Shown: piece after piece, positions 33,295-41,517 of the stretch
How positions within the stretch are numbered: position 1 is the stretch's first letter
Layout: the number at the start of each line of letters is the position of its first letter
NCBI GenBank assembly: GCA_030849965.1
Contig: JAVDKL010000001.1
Coordinates: 910,454-974,453, forward strand
Direction: 5' to 3'
From: Schauerella fraxinea
GTDB taxonomy: Bacteria; Pseudomonadota; Gammaproteobacteria; Burkholderiales; Burkholderiaceae_B
Length of the DNA: 64,000 bases
Notes under the pieces: model-generated
The model's input: the letters and a program-made list of their open reading frames with translations, nothing else
Told to the model about the DNA's origin: nothing
Databases searched by the model: none
Position numbers and translations under genes: made by a program

Positions 33295-35259
33295 TTAAAC
33301 GACAGCAGGTTCAGGTTGCACGATCGACTGCACGACGTTGCGGCGCAGCGCCACATCTTCGTTCAACCGTCCGACAAAATCCTCGAAGGGAATGGCGCCC
33401 AGATCCAGACCGCCCAACCCACGAACCGCTACTTTGCCAGCTTGCCTTTCTTTATCGCCCACGACAAGGATGTACGGGACTTTCTGCAAGCTGTGTTCTC
33501 TGATTTTATAAGTGATTTTTTCACCACGCAAATCAGATTGAACTCTAAAGCCTTGTTTTTTCAAGCTTTGTGTGATTTCGGCGGCATATTCAGCCGATCC
33601 TTCCGAAATGCAGCACACCACGGCTTGAATTGGCGCCAGCCATGGGGGCATCGCGCCAGCGTGGTTTTCAAGCAACATGCCGATGAAACGCTCGAACGAT
33701 CCGAGGATCGCCCGATGCAGCATCACAGGCGTACGGCGCTGATCTTGCGCATCGACGAATTCGGCGCCCAAACGCTGCGGCATCGAAAAATCGACCTGAA
33801 TCGTGCCGCACTGCCAATGACGGCCGATGGCGTCCTTGAGCGTGTACTCGATCTTGGGGCCGTAGAACGCGCCCTCACCCGGCGACACCTCGAAGGCGCA
33901 ACCGGTGCGGCGCAGGCTTTCCATCAATGCATCTTCGGCACGATCCCAGGTTTCGTCGGAACCGATCCGCTTTTCAGGACGCGTGGCGACCTTGAACAAC
34001 ACTTCGTTGAAGCCGAAATCGCGATAAACCTTTTGCAGCAACGCGGTGAAAGCCGCGCACTCGTCCTGCAGCTGGTCTTCGGTACAGAAAATGTGACCAT
34101 CATCCTGCGTGAAGCCGCGCACGCGCATCATGCCGTGCAACGAACCCGACGGTTCATTGCGATGGCATTGACCGAACTCACCGTAACGCAACGGCAGATC
34201 GCGATAGGAATGCAGACCCGAATTGAAGATCTGCACGTGGCCCGGGCAATTCATGGGCTTCAAACCGTACATGCGGTTTTCGGACTCAGTCGTGAACATG
34301 TTTTCACGATAGTTTTCCCAGTGGCCCGTTTTCTTCCACAGCGAAAGATCGAGAATCTGCGGCGCCTTCACTTCTTGATAGCCGTTGTCGCGATACACGC
34401 CACGCATGTATTGCTCAACTTGCTGCCACAACGCCCAACCCTTGGGGTGCCAGAAAATCAGACCCGGACCTTCTTCCTGGAAATGGAACAAGTCGAGATC
34501 GCGACCCAGCTTGCGGTGGTCGCGCTTTTCGGCTTCTTCCAGCATATGCAGGTAAGCGTCTTGATCTTCCTTGTTGGCCCAGGCAGTGCCGTAGATGCGC
34601 TGAAGCATCTCGTTATTGCTGTCGCCACGCCAATAAGCGCCGGCAACCTTCATCAATTTGAAGACCTTGAGCTTGCCGGTCGACGGCACGTGCGGGCCGC
34701 GGCACAGGTCGACGAAGCTGCCTTCGCGATAAAGACTGATGTTCTCGTTGGACGGGATCGATGCAATGATCTCGGCCTTGTAGTCCTCGCCGATACCTTT
34801 GAAAAACGTTACCGCATCGTCGCGCTTCCATTCTTCGCGCGTCACGGGCTCATCGCGCTTGGCGATCTCGGCCATCTTCTTCTCGATGGCGGCCAGGTCG
34901 TCAGGCGTAAAGGGACGCTTGTACGAAAAGTCGTAGTAGAAGCCGTTATCGATGACCGGGCCAATGGTGACCTGCGCATCAGGAAACAGCGACTTGACCG
35001 CATAGGCCAAGAGGTGCGCCGTAGAGTGGCGAATTAGATCCAGACCGTCGGCATCCTTGGCCGTCACGATGGCGAGCTTCGTATCGTGGTCGAGCACAAA
35101 GCTCGTATCGACGACCTTCGTCGTGCCATCTGCACCCGTTACTTTCCCGCCGAGCGCGGCGCGAGCCAAACCTGCGCCGATCGACTGAGCGACCTCGGCG
35201 ACGGTGACTGGTGCCGGATAAGCGCGTTGCGACCCGTCAGGCAAAGTAATCTGAAGCAT
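33295..35259 (-). CDS. thrS: Threonyl-tRNA synthetase
   Basis: A 654-residue class II synthetase. It has a TGS domain (1-65), the editing domain with HSTAH, the catalytic core with motif 2 [16 protein letters not shown] and zinc ligands (for example MNCPGH), and the anticodon-binding C terminus ([20 protein letters not shown]). Complete length. It heads the thrS-infC unit. An intrinsic terminator lies only 12 bases before its ribosome site (CAGGAA) and a Thr-rich leader frame precedes that, which suggests attenuation rather than only the operator-type control known in E. coli. Confidence 0.98.
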   Translation of the reverse strand: MLQITLPDGSQRAYPAPVTVAEVAQSIGAGLARAALGGKVTGADGTTKVVDTSFVLDHDTKLAIVTAKDADGLDLIRHSTAHLLAYAVKSLFPDAQVTIGPVIDNGFYYDFSYKRPFTPDDLAAIEKKMAEIAKRDEPVTREEWKRDDAVTFFKGIGEDYKAEIIASIPSNENISLYREGSFVDLCRGPHVPSTGKLKVFKLMKVAGAYWRGDSNNEMLQRIYGTAWANKEDQDAYLHMLEEAEKRDHRKLGRDLDLFHFQEEGPGLIFWHPKGWALWQQVEQYMRGVYRDNGYQEVKAPQILDLSLWKKTGHWENYRENMFTTESENRMYGLKPMNCPGHVQIFNSGLHSYRDLPLRYGEFGQCHRNEPSGSLHGMMRVRGFTQDDGHIFCTEDQLQDECAAFTALLQKVYRDFGFNEVLFKVATRPEKRIGSDETWDRAEDALMESLRRTGCAFEVSPGEGAFYGPKIEYTLKDAIGRHWQCGTIQVDFSMPQRLGAEFVDAQDQRRTPVMLHRAILGSFERFIGMLLENHAGAMPPWLAPIQAVVCCISEGSAEYAAEITQSLKKQGFRVQSDLRGEKITYKIREHSLQKVPYILVVGDKERQAGKVAVRGLGGLDLGAIPFEDFVGRLNEDVALRRNVVQSIVQPEPAVV

Positions 35260-35270
35260 GGGATTCCTGA

Positions 35271-35303
35271 GTAAAAAAGAAAAACGCGGCCTTTGAGCCG
35301 CGT
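35271..35303 (-). terminator. Intrinsic terminator in the thrS leader
   Basis: A 7-bp GC-rich stem (35284-35290 with 35297-35303, ACGCGGC) and a 6-base loop, followed on the minus strand by TTTTTCTTTTTT (35284-35273). It ends about 14 bases before the thrS start codon, so no promoter fits between it and thrS: transcripts must read through it. That position is the mark of an attenuator. Confidence 0.85.
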
Positions 35304-35328
35304 CGTCCAGAAGTCTTGTCGGGATGAA

Positions 35329-35436
35329 TTACAGGGTGACCGGCACCTTGCCCGAACACAAACCACCGTCGCCGCATATCGCGCAAGTGTTGGTCGTTCG
35401 AGTCAACGTTCGCCAAGCCATGAATGCTTTCATCAT
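35329..35436 (-). CDS. Candidate thrS leader peptide (threonine-rich)
   Basis: A 35-codon frame (ATG 35436, stop TAA 35329-35331) lies between the PIG-L gene and the thrS terminator. Residues 9-17 read RTLTRTTNT, five Thr in nine residues, using ACG, ACT and ACC codons; another Thr is at 34. The second half has a Cys pattern (CAICGDGGLC). The terminator hairpin begins 25 bases after its stop. This is the layout of ribosome-mediated attenuation: a stall at Thr codons when Thr-tRNA is scarce would favour read-through. The ribosome site is weak (GGTAG), and pairing of an antiterminator was not computed. Confidence 0.55.
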   Translation of the reverse strand: MMKAFMAWRTLTRTTNTCAICGDGGLCSGKVPVTL

Positions 35437-35478
35437 CACGTAAGTCTACCACGCAGCGCTGGATTTACCAGCGGCCGA

Positions 35479-36195
35479 TCATTGAGCGTTGGGCTGAAGC
35501 AACCAGTAACGCTCACTGCCGGCGTCGGAGAAGGCGTCCGCAGCGATACCCACGGCAGCCAGCTGACTGACATATGCCCCGAGCGCCCGCGTTTTGATGT
35601 CCCCTGCCCGTTGCGTCTCGGCCCTGTTGTGCCAAAGCGGCGCCAGGGCCACACGCGTCGCGCATATGCCTGCCGCTTCGAGCGCGCTCAACCGCGACTG
35701 CATCACGCCTGCCCGACCGGCATAGGGCAAATCCTCATACGCAAGCCAACGCACCCCGAACCCAGTCTGGCGCATTGCCAATAGCGCACCTGCATGTACA
35801 CGCTCGTGATCGCAATGATGCAAGCCCAATGGCACCAATACCGTGTCCGGCTGCCACGCTGCCAACGCTGTCGCCATGGCGGCGGCCACATCGTTCGCCG
35901 ATGGCAGTACATCGTATTGGCTGTCGAAAAAATCCTCGTAATGGCCTTGCGCACCGAGAATAGCCATCGCCGCGCTATCTTCCGCGCGGCGCGCGGCCAT
36001 CGCTTTTGCGCTATTCGAAAAGCCACACCTCACATCCCACTCACGCACGTCGATCGTGGGCGACGGAACGCTGGCCAGTAGCGTCACGACATGCGCATGC
36101 GTGCATGCCGCCAACAGCATGCCGCAACTGATGGCCGCATCGTCCAAATGGGGCGAAAACAGCACCACCGCGCCCGGATCGATCACGCTTTCCAA
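35479..36195 (-). CDS. PIG-L family deacetylase
   Basis: A 238-residue zinc-dependent amide hydrolase. The metal motif FSPHLDDAAISCG is at residues 13-25 and the second metal His region is VPLGLHHCDHERVH near 125. The family removes acetyl groups from GlcNAc-containing lipids, mycothiol precursors and similar sugars. The start is TTG at 36195, directly after the stop of the glycosyltransferase, with GAGG seven bases upstream; GTG at 36186 is an alternative. Last gene of a coupled four-gene operon. Confidence 0.88.
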   Translation of the reverse strand: MESVIDPGAVVLFSPHLDDAAISCGMLLAACTHAHVVTLLASVPSPTIDVREWDVRCGFSNSAKAMAARRAEDSAAMAILGAQGHYEDFFDSQYDVLPSANDVAAAMATALAAWQPDTVLVPLGLHHCDHERVHAGALLAMRQTGFGVRWLAYEDLPYAGRAGVMQSRLSALEAAGICATRVALAPLWHNRAETQRAGDIKTRALGAYVSQLAAVGIAADAFSDAGSERYWLLQPNAQ

Positions 36196-36906
36196 TCAAG
36201 CGCCTCGACCGAGAGGAAGCAAGGGTTCGGTCAGCGGCGTCAGCGCCTCTTCGGCAATCGACGATAACCGATTGAGCAAGCTGGCAAAGCCCCCTTCCGC
36301 ACGCCCGATCCGGCGTGAGCTGGTGGCCACGCGCGGCCGGGCGCTCCAGGCCACATTTGCACCCGTCGCGAGGAGCGCATTGACCAAGCCGACGTCTTCG
36401 CTCAAAGCCAGCGCCGGAAAGCCGCCGGCCCGTCGATACGCCGCCGCATCCACCCCGAGATTGGCGCCGTGGATATGCGTGTGCCCGTCGCAATCCATAT
36501 ACGCCGCCTCGTAGGCACGCCGGACGGATTCGCTATATGGCGTCCAGTCGTCCACGGCCACCACACCACACACGGCCTCGGCCCCTAATGACAGTTGATC
36601 GGAAAGCCACGTGCTGCTCACCTGCGTATCGGCGTCGGTAAAGGCCAGCCACCGGGCGCCCATCGTCATCAATACTGCTGCGCCGGCGCCTCGCGCCACG
36701 CCCACATTACGGGCGTGAAGCGTGGCACTGTGCACACGGCACTGCGCCACGATCGTGGACGTCGCATCGGTACAGGCATCCATCATCACGAGAATCTCGA
36801 CGGGCTCGCCGTCCAGCGCCGGATCGGCCGCCGCGCGCTGCAGCGCGTCGAGGCAACGGGCAATGCCAGCGGCCTCGTTATGGGCTGGTACGCAGACGCC
36901 AATCAT
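36196..36906 (-). CDS. Family 2 glycosyltransferase
   Basis: A 236-residue GT-A fold transferase with no membrane helix. The start MIGVCVPAHNEAAGIARCL, the sugar-nucleotide motif FTDADTQVSSTWL (DxD) and a late SEDVGLVNALL acidic motif are typical of GT2 enzymes. It starts within the stop of the methyltransferase gene (ATGA at 36903-36906) and ends one base before the deacetylase, so translation is coupled on both sides. It probably adds one sugar, perhaps the one the deacetylase and methyltransferase modify. Acceptor unknown. Confidence 0.88.
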   Translation of the reverse strand: MIGVCVPAHNEAAGIARCLDALQRAAADPALDGEPVEILVMMDACTDATSTIVAQCRVHSATLHARNVGVARGAGAAVLMTMGARWLAFTDADTQVSSTWLSDQLSLGAEAVCGVVAVDDWTPYSESVRRAYEAAYMDCDGHTHIHGANLGVDAAAYRRAGGFPALALSEDVGLVNALLATGANVAWSARPRVATSSRRIGRAEGGFASLLNRLSSIAEEALTPLTEPLLPLGRGA

Positions 36907-37574
36907 GCCAGCCCTTCCCGCTGCGCTACCGATTGAAGGTCTCGCGTCCATACATCGAGGAGGAAATCGCGCTCTCGATGAGAAACCTGATGGTTCAAAC
37001 CATTCACGTTGGTGAATGCATCGTGTACGGCCTTGGTTTCAAGCTGTCGCGCATCGAACGCATCACGCCAATGGCATGCGACGACGACCGCGTCGTCAGC
37101 AAGTGCGCCATCCAGACGCTCCACGAATCGGGCCCAATGTCCCACATCGAAGTAGTAGCCCAATTCGCTCACTACGATCAAATCGAATTTTCCGGGCGGC
37201 CAATCGTCAGGCAGAGTGCCCTGCGTAATGGCAATCCGGCCGCATCCCGGAAAACGGGCGCGGGCTTGCAATACCGCGCGAGGATGCAAATCCATGGCGA
37301 CCACTGCGTCGCAGCGGTCCAGCAGCAAGGCCGTGAAATCGCCATTGCCACAGCCCGGCTCAAACGCGCGGTGGAAGCGTTCGCGCGGCAACACTGCATC
37401 AAGCAGCTTGCGTTTGCGCGCCTCGTACCAACGCGTCTTGATTGACCAGGGGTCGTCGGCAGCGCCATACAGCGCATTGAAATACTGCACGTCGACCGCG
37501 CCCGTCTCAGGCTGCACCAGCGACGCACGATCGTTCAATGCTGCGGGAATGTCGTGTTCGTTCACAAGCGCCAC
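36903..37574 (-). CDS. SAM-dependent methyltransferase, NodS-like
   Basis: A 223-residue class I methyltransferase. The SAM motif I is FEPGCGNGDFTALLL, motif II VVAMDLHPRAV, and DLIVVSELGYYF matches the NodS family, which N-methylates the deacetylated sugar of Nod factors. The N-terminal DPWSIKTRWYEARKRKLL is also typical of NodS relatives. The start is GTG at 37574 (GGAG 7 bases before), overlapping the upstream gene by 13 bases. It is the second gene of the operon. Confidence 0.85.
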   Translation of the reverse strand: MALVNEHDIPAALNDRASLVQPETGAVDVQYFNALYGAADDPWSIKTRWYEARKRKLLDAVLPRERFHRAFEPGCGNGDFTALLLDRCDAVVAMDLHPRAVLQARARFPGCGRIAITQGTLPDDWPPGKFDLIVVSELGYYFDVGHWARFVERLDGALADDAVVVACHWRDAFDARQLETKAVHDAFTNVNGLNHQVSHRERDFLLDVWTRDLQSVAQREGLA

Positions 37575-38611
37575 GGGTCGTCTCCTTCTACCGTTTCGGC
37601 AATATGCCTACCGATTGCCGCCAAATCGCGATCGCCATGACTCTGCCGAACAAACACCGGCAAATCCGCAAATCGCCGAGCTATGTTCTCGTCACGACAC
37701 ATGGGCCCCGCACCCAGCACGCCACCGGCCTGCTCAAGCACTACGCGAACCGTTTCTTCAACCGCGCAGCGGGTACGCAGCGTGAGCACCCGCGCATCGC
37801 GATGAGGCCACGCATCGATTTCCTTCCCAGCCGCGATCAATAGTGCTCTTGCGCTGGCCATCGCCCGATCCACACGGCCCAGCGACGCTTGGTTGAGCGC
37901 ATCGCCGCGTCGCGCAACGGTCCGGCGCATCGCGTCCGCGATCGGCTGCAATCCCCCAAACCAGCACGCTGCAATGCCCGCGCCCCCATGCCAAAATCCT
38001 GGCCGCCCCACGTAATCGCCCGGCATACCCACCGCATACGCCATCGCATCGTCAAAAATCACGTCCACGCTTTCCGTCGCGGCCATACCGACCGCATGCC
38101 AGCCATCTTCGGTGATGCGCACGCCAGGTTGACGCAAGTCGACAGCAGCCAACATGGCATCGCCATTCGGCGTCCAACAGCTCACAAGTGCGTGAGTCAT
38201 GCCGCGCGCGCCGGAGCACCACGCCTTGCGGCCCCGCAAGCGCAACTGACCGACGCCATCCACCACCGCCTCAAGGCGAGCGTCGGGCGGCTCCGCTGCC
38301 CATACCGCCCAGATCGACCGATCGTCCGACAACGCACGCGCGAGCGCCGAGGGCACGCCGAGCTCCGCCAGGATGGCAATCGCATCGGCATGGGCCTCAA
38401 ACAGCTTGATCAACGTCATATCTTGCGCCGCGACTTCGGCAAAGGCGCGCCACCGCATCAACGTCGAACCGGAACCGGGCTTGGGCAGATTACCGTAGCG
38501 AGAAATCACGCCGCTCAAACGCGTCAAGGGCGGATAGCTGTGGCCCGCTGACACGCCGCCCGTCGGCGTGCTGGCCGCAAGGCGATCCGGGACAAGGGTA
38601 GGATCGGACAT
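37562..38611 (-). CDS. Acyl-CoA dehydrogenase-like flavoprotein
   Basis: A 349-residue protein with the acyl-CoA dehydrogenase fold: a helical N domain, a central beta domain (RGRKAWCSGARGMTHALVSC, then VDLRQPGVRITEDGWHAVGMAATESVDVIFDD) and a C-terminal helical domain. The usual catalytic Glu segment is not obvious and the protein is shorter than true fatty-acid dehydrogenases (about 380-390), so it may act on a carrier-bound or unusual substrate. First gene of the operon; it overlaps the methyltransferase gene. Confidence 0.8.
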   Translation of the reverse strand: MSDPTLVPDRLAASTPTGGVSAGHSYPPLTRLSGVISRYGNLPKPGSGSTLMRWRAFAEVAAQDMTLIKLFEAHADAIAILAELGVPSALARALSDDRSIWAVWAAEPPDARLEAVVDGVGQLRLRGRKAWCSGARGMTHALVSCWTPNGDAMLAAVDLRQPGVRITEDGWHAVGMAATESVDVIFDDAMAYAVGMPGDYVGRPGFWHGGAGIAACWFGGLQPIADAMRRTVARRGDALNQASLGRVDRAMASARALLIAAGKEIDAWPHRDARVLTLRTRCAVEETVRVVLEQAGGVLGAGPMCRDENIARRFADLPVFVRQSHGDRDLAAIGRHIAETVEGDDPWRL

Positions 38612-38852
38612 AAATTGGAGTTAACCGGGAAAGGCGCACGAACCAGGGAATAGGCGGCGCGAAACCGTTAGAGCAATCGACGTACCCACCGAATGCCGAC
38701 ATAGCTAAACGTTAAGAACGCGAGGTAAGTCAGTCCGGTTTGCGTATTCATGCTTAAAAAACCGGACTGCAATACGTAAGATCAAGTTACGGTCCAACGC
38801 GCGCTTGCCCTTTGCCTGCGTCGCGCCTACCGACAACTTACCGAGGAGACCG
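38612..38852. promoter_or_regulatory. Divergent region with two interleaved inverted repeats
   Basis: This gap separates the minus-strand quartet operon from a response regulator. One inverted repeat is CAGTCCGGTTT (38731-38741) with AAACCGGACTG (38759-38769). A second, TTGCGTATT (38740-38748) with AATACGTAA (38771-38779), interlocks with it, so the RNA could take one form or the other; as DNA it could be a complex operator. GAGGAG near 38843 is the ribosome site of the regulator. Confidence 0.5.
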
Positions 38853-39599
38853 ATGAACCCGATCCGCACCCCCACGACGCCGCCGCTACCGGACACCGTT
38901 GGCACCTCTCAACCGCTGCCTGCGGCGCCGCGCCGATACTCCTTATCGGCGCGACCACGCCACAGTATCCGCATCGCCATTCTTGACGATCATCCGATCA
39001 TCACCATGGGCGTGACCAATTACCTGTCGACCCAACCGGATTTCGAAGTCGTTCACGCGGAGAACTCAAGCGCTCGCCTGATAGAACGCCTGCGAGCTGA
39101 AGCCTGCGATGTCGCCATTCTCGATTTCTATATGCCACTCGAGCCCTCGGATGGGGTCGATTTATTACGGCGCGTGCGCCGCAACTTCCCCGAGATCACC
39201 ATCATTGCGTTCTCGGCCGGCCGCCGCGACGACACGGAATATGCGGCCTACAAGGCGGGGGCCAACGCTTATCTGCCCAAACAAGAACGCCTACCCATTC
39301 TGCCGGGCTTGATACGCATGGCGATGGAAACGCCGCGATCGTTTTTCACCTGCCGAGATGGCAAGGTGCTCAACACCCGACCGATGCGACCGGATGAACG
39401 GCTGACGACTGCAGAGGTGGAAATCCTGCGGCACATCGTGTTGGGCATGTCGGTCACTCAAATTGCGCGCAAGCTCCTGCGCAGCAAAAAAACCGTGAGC
39501 ACGCACAAACGGCGAGCGATGGGCAAACTGGGGCTGTCCGACGATCTATCGCTTGCCCTTTACTTGCGAGACAAATTTGGCCAGCCTTTGGACGTATGA
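38853..39599 (+). CDS. NarL/LuxR-family response regulator
   Basis: A 248-residue regulator. After a 45-residue Pro/Thr-rich N-terminal extension comes a receiver domain (IAILDDHPIITMGV; acceptor Asp in VAILDFYMPLEPSDG; Lys in AYLPKQE) and a LuxR-type HTH (LTTAEVEILRHIVLGMSVTQIARKLLRSKKTVSTHK). The HTH resembles RcsB (KTVSTHKRRAMGKLGL). No kinase is adjacent; the nearest is the hybrid kinase at 16.1 kb. ATG 38853 is set by GAGGAG. Orphan or phosphorelay output; targets unknown. Confidence 0.9.
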   Translation: MNPIRTPTTPPLPDTVGTSQPLPAAPRRYSLSARPRHSIRIAILDDHPIITMGVTNYLSTQPDFEVVHAENSSARLIERLRAEACDVAILDFYMPLEPSDGVDLLRRVRRNFPEITIIAFSAGRRDDTEYAAYKAGANAYLPKQERLPILPGLIRMAMETPRSFFTCRDGKVLNTRPMRPDERLTTAEVEILRHIVLGMSVTQIARKLLRSKKTVSTHKRRAMGKLGLSDDLSLALYLRDKFGQPLDV

Positions 39600-39735
39600 G
39601 GTAAGCGCGATGAACACACACGGCATCGCGACCTGGTGACATCGCGCTGCAGCCCCCACGCCAGACCGGCGCTGTGGGGCCGCAAAAGCGCCACGCCGAC
39701 CCGCAACGTCAATCTGCAAACTTGACCCGGAAACG

Positions 39736-39771
39736 AAAAACCCCGCAACGAACGAGTCGTTGCGGGGTTTT
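39736..39771. terminator. Bidirectional intrinsic terminator
   Basis: A 14-bp stem (39738-39751 with 39757-39770, core CCCCGCAACGA) with a 5-base loop, flanked by A's on the left and T's on the right, so it works for the response regulator (plus) and possibly for tRNA-Val/trpF transcripts (minus). Confidence 0.88.
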
Positions 39772-39811
39772 ATGTGAACCGATTAACACGTTAATCGGAC
39801 CACACGCATTT

Positions 39812-39888
39812 TGGTAGGCGATACTGGGATCGAACCAGCGACCTCCACGATGTCAACGTGGCGCTCTAACCAGCTGAGCTAACCGCCT
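39812..39888 (-). tRNA. tRNA-Val (anticodon GAC)
   Basis: A 77-nt cloverleaf with encoded CCA. Acceptor AGGCGGT/ATCGCCT, anticodon stem CCACG/CGUGG around loop UUGACAU (anticodon GAC), T-arm GGUUCGAUCC. It follows trpF by 28 bases on the same strand. Confidence 0.97.
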
Positions 39889-39916
39889 GCGAAGAAAAAG
39901 ATTATATCCTGTCTTT

Positions 39917-40606
39917 TTAGCGTTCGTCAACTCGTGTCCACACAGATTTTGGAATCGGTGTTTCGTCGGCGCTGCGAACCGCCGCCACAAAGGCATTGAT
40001 ACGCGTTTTGTCTTTGATGCCGGGTCCCTGCTCGACGCCACTGCTGACGTCCACGGCCCATGGATGCGTGTGACGGATGGCGGCACAGACACTATCCGGC
40101 GTCAGCCCACCAGACAGAATAATTCGCGGCGCGTCCGCTTCGGCACGCACATCGGTCAACAAGCCGTGATCGAATCCGTGGCCACTGCCGCCATAACCCG
40201 CACTGTCGCTATCGAAAAGCCAACCCGCCGCGCCGGCAAACGGCCGCACCGCGGCCAGTACCGCGCGGCCGTCGGGGATCGCCGCCGCGCCCACCCTGAA
40301 GGCCCGCAAATAAGGATGACCGAAACGTGCGCATTGTTCAGGCGTTTCGTCACCATGAAATTGAAGCAAGTCTGGCCGCACAACATCCACCACCCGCTCG
40401 ACATCCTCATCGCTTGCGTTCACGAACAACGCCACGAGCTGCACGAAAGGCGGCAGCGCACGCCGCAACACCGCGGCCCGCTCAGGCGTGACGTAGCGTT
40501 TGCTCTTCGGATAGAACACCATGCCGATCGCATCGGCGCCGGCGACGGCCGCCGAAACCACATCTTCCTCGCGCGTCAGCCCGCAAATTTTGATTCGTGT
40601 ACGCAT
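39917..40606 (-). CDS. trpF: Phosphoribosylanthranilate isomerase
   Basis: A 229-residue TIM barrel catalysing the Amadori step of tryptophan synthesis. The catalytic Cys is in RIKICGLTREED (residues 4-15) and the catalytic Asp in LFDSDSAGYGGSGHGFD; ILSGGLTPDSV binds phosphate. ATG 40606 fits the family. In related genomes trpF is followed by trpB and trpA; here tRNA-Val and a terminator follow, so the trp genes are split. Confidence 0.96.
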   Translation of the reverse strand: MRTRIKICGLTREEDVVSAAVAGADAIGMVFYPKSKRYVTPERAAVLRRALPPFVQLVALFVNASDEDVERVVDVVRPDLLQFHGDETPEQCARFGHPYLRAFRVGAAAIPDGRAVLAAVRPFAGAAGWLFDSDSAGYGGSGHGFDHGLLTDVRAEADAPRIILSGGLTPDSVCAAIRHTHPWAVDVSSGVEQGPGIKDKTRINAFVAAVRSADETPIPKSVWTRVDER

Positions 40607-40713
40607 GCATTTCCGTAACGGAATGGTTGATACCCCAGAGCATAGCGCGCGGGTCGGTAAGACGTTGCATGGCATGGGATCAAATCCGTCCGCGCATCAA
40701 AGCAATCCGTAGG

Positions 40714-41514
40714 CTAGCGCGCTTGGAATGGCGCCAGCAGACTCGCGGCGCCGTCCAGATCGCCAAGTTCAAAATGGGAGTCATACGTAATACCCGAGAG
40801 GTATAGACCATCAGGTGAAAACGTCGCTGCGCCCTGCGTGCGATCGCGCGCCGCCAATAAGGCAAGCAGCCAGTCCGGCTTTTCGCGCCCTTGGCCGATC
40901 TGCAAAAGCGCCCCCATCAGATTGCGAATCATGTGATGCAGGAATGCATTGGCCTCGAACGTAAACACCACGAACGATCCGATCGCGGCAATCTCTACGC
41001 GATGCATGGTGCGTACCGGATGCTTCGCCTGGCACTGCGACGAACGAAAGCTCGAAAAATCGTGCTCGCCGACCAATGTGCCGGCAGCCTGCCGCATCAT
41101 GTCGATGTCGAGCGGCTGATGACACCACCCCACTTTCCCGGCCCACAGCGTGGGTCTGATCCGCCCTTGCCACAGCACATAGGTATAACGCCGGGCGCGT
41201 GCGGAAAATCGCGCATGAAAATCGTCCGGTACCTCACGTGCCCATTGAATGCCCACACTCGGCGGCAGAAACGTGTTCACGCCCCGCACCCACGACTCTT
41301 CGCGACGCGTCAAAGCAGTGTCCAGATGCACGACCTGCATCGCGGCATGCACACCCGTATCGGTGCGGCCTGCGCATACCGTGGGCACGGGCATGCCGGC
41401 GAACTTCGCCAACGCGCGCTCAAGCTCATCCTGTACGGTCAACCCGTGCGGTTGCGTCTGCCACCCTTGCCAGGACGCGCCATCGTAGGCGAGCCCCAGT
41501 GCGATTCTCGGCAT
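40714..41514 (-). CDS. truA: tRNA pseudouridine(38-40) synthase
   Basis: A 266-residue enzyme that makes pseudouridine at positions 38-40 of the anticodon arm. The catalytic Asp is in [11 protein letters not shown], and [23 protein letters not shown] and the [17 protein letters not shown] start are conserved. It is 3 bases after fimV, a conserved pair in this order. Confidence 0.97.
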   Translation of the reverse strand: MPRIALGLAYDGASWQGWQTQPHGLTVQDELERALAKFAGMPVPTVCAGRTDTGVHAAMQVVHLDTALTRREESWVRGVNTFLPPSVGIQWAREVPDDFHARFSARARRYTYVLWQGRIRPTLWAGKVGWCHQPLDIDMMRQAAGTLVGEHDFSSFRSSQCQAKHPVRTMHRVEIAAIGSFVVFTFEANAFLHHMIRNLMGALLQIGQGREKPDWLLALLAARDRTQGAATFSPDGLYLSGITYDSHFELGDLDGAASLLAPFQAR

Positions 41515-41517
41515 GGA

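Noticed and set aside
33316..35037. 573-codon plus-strand frame opposite thrS
   Set aside because: Antisense shadow; thrS motifs on the minus strand are unambiguous.
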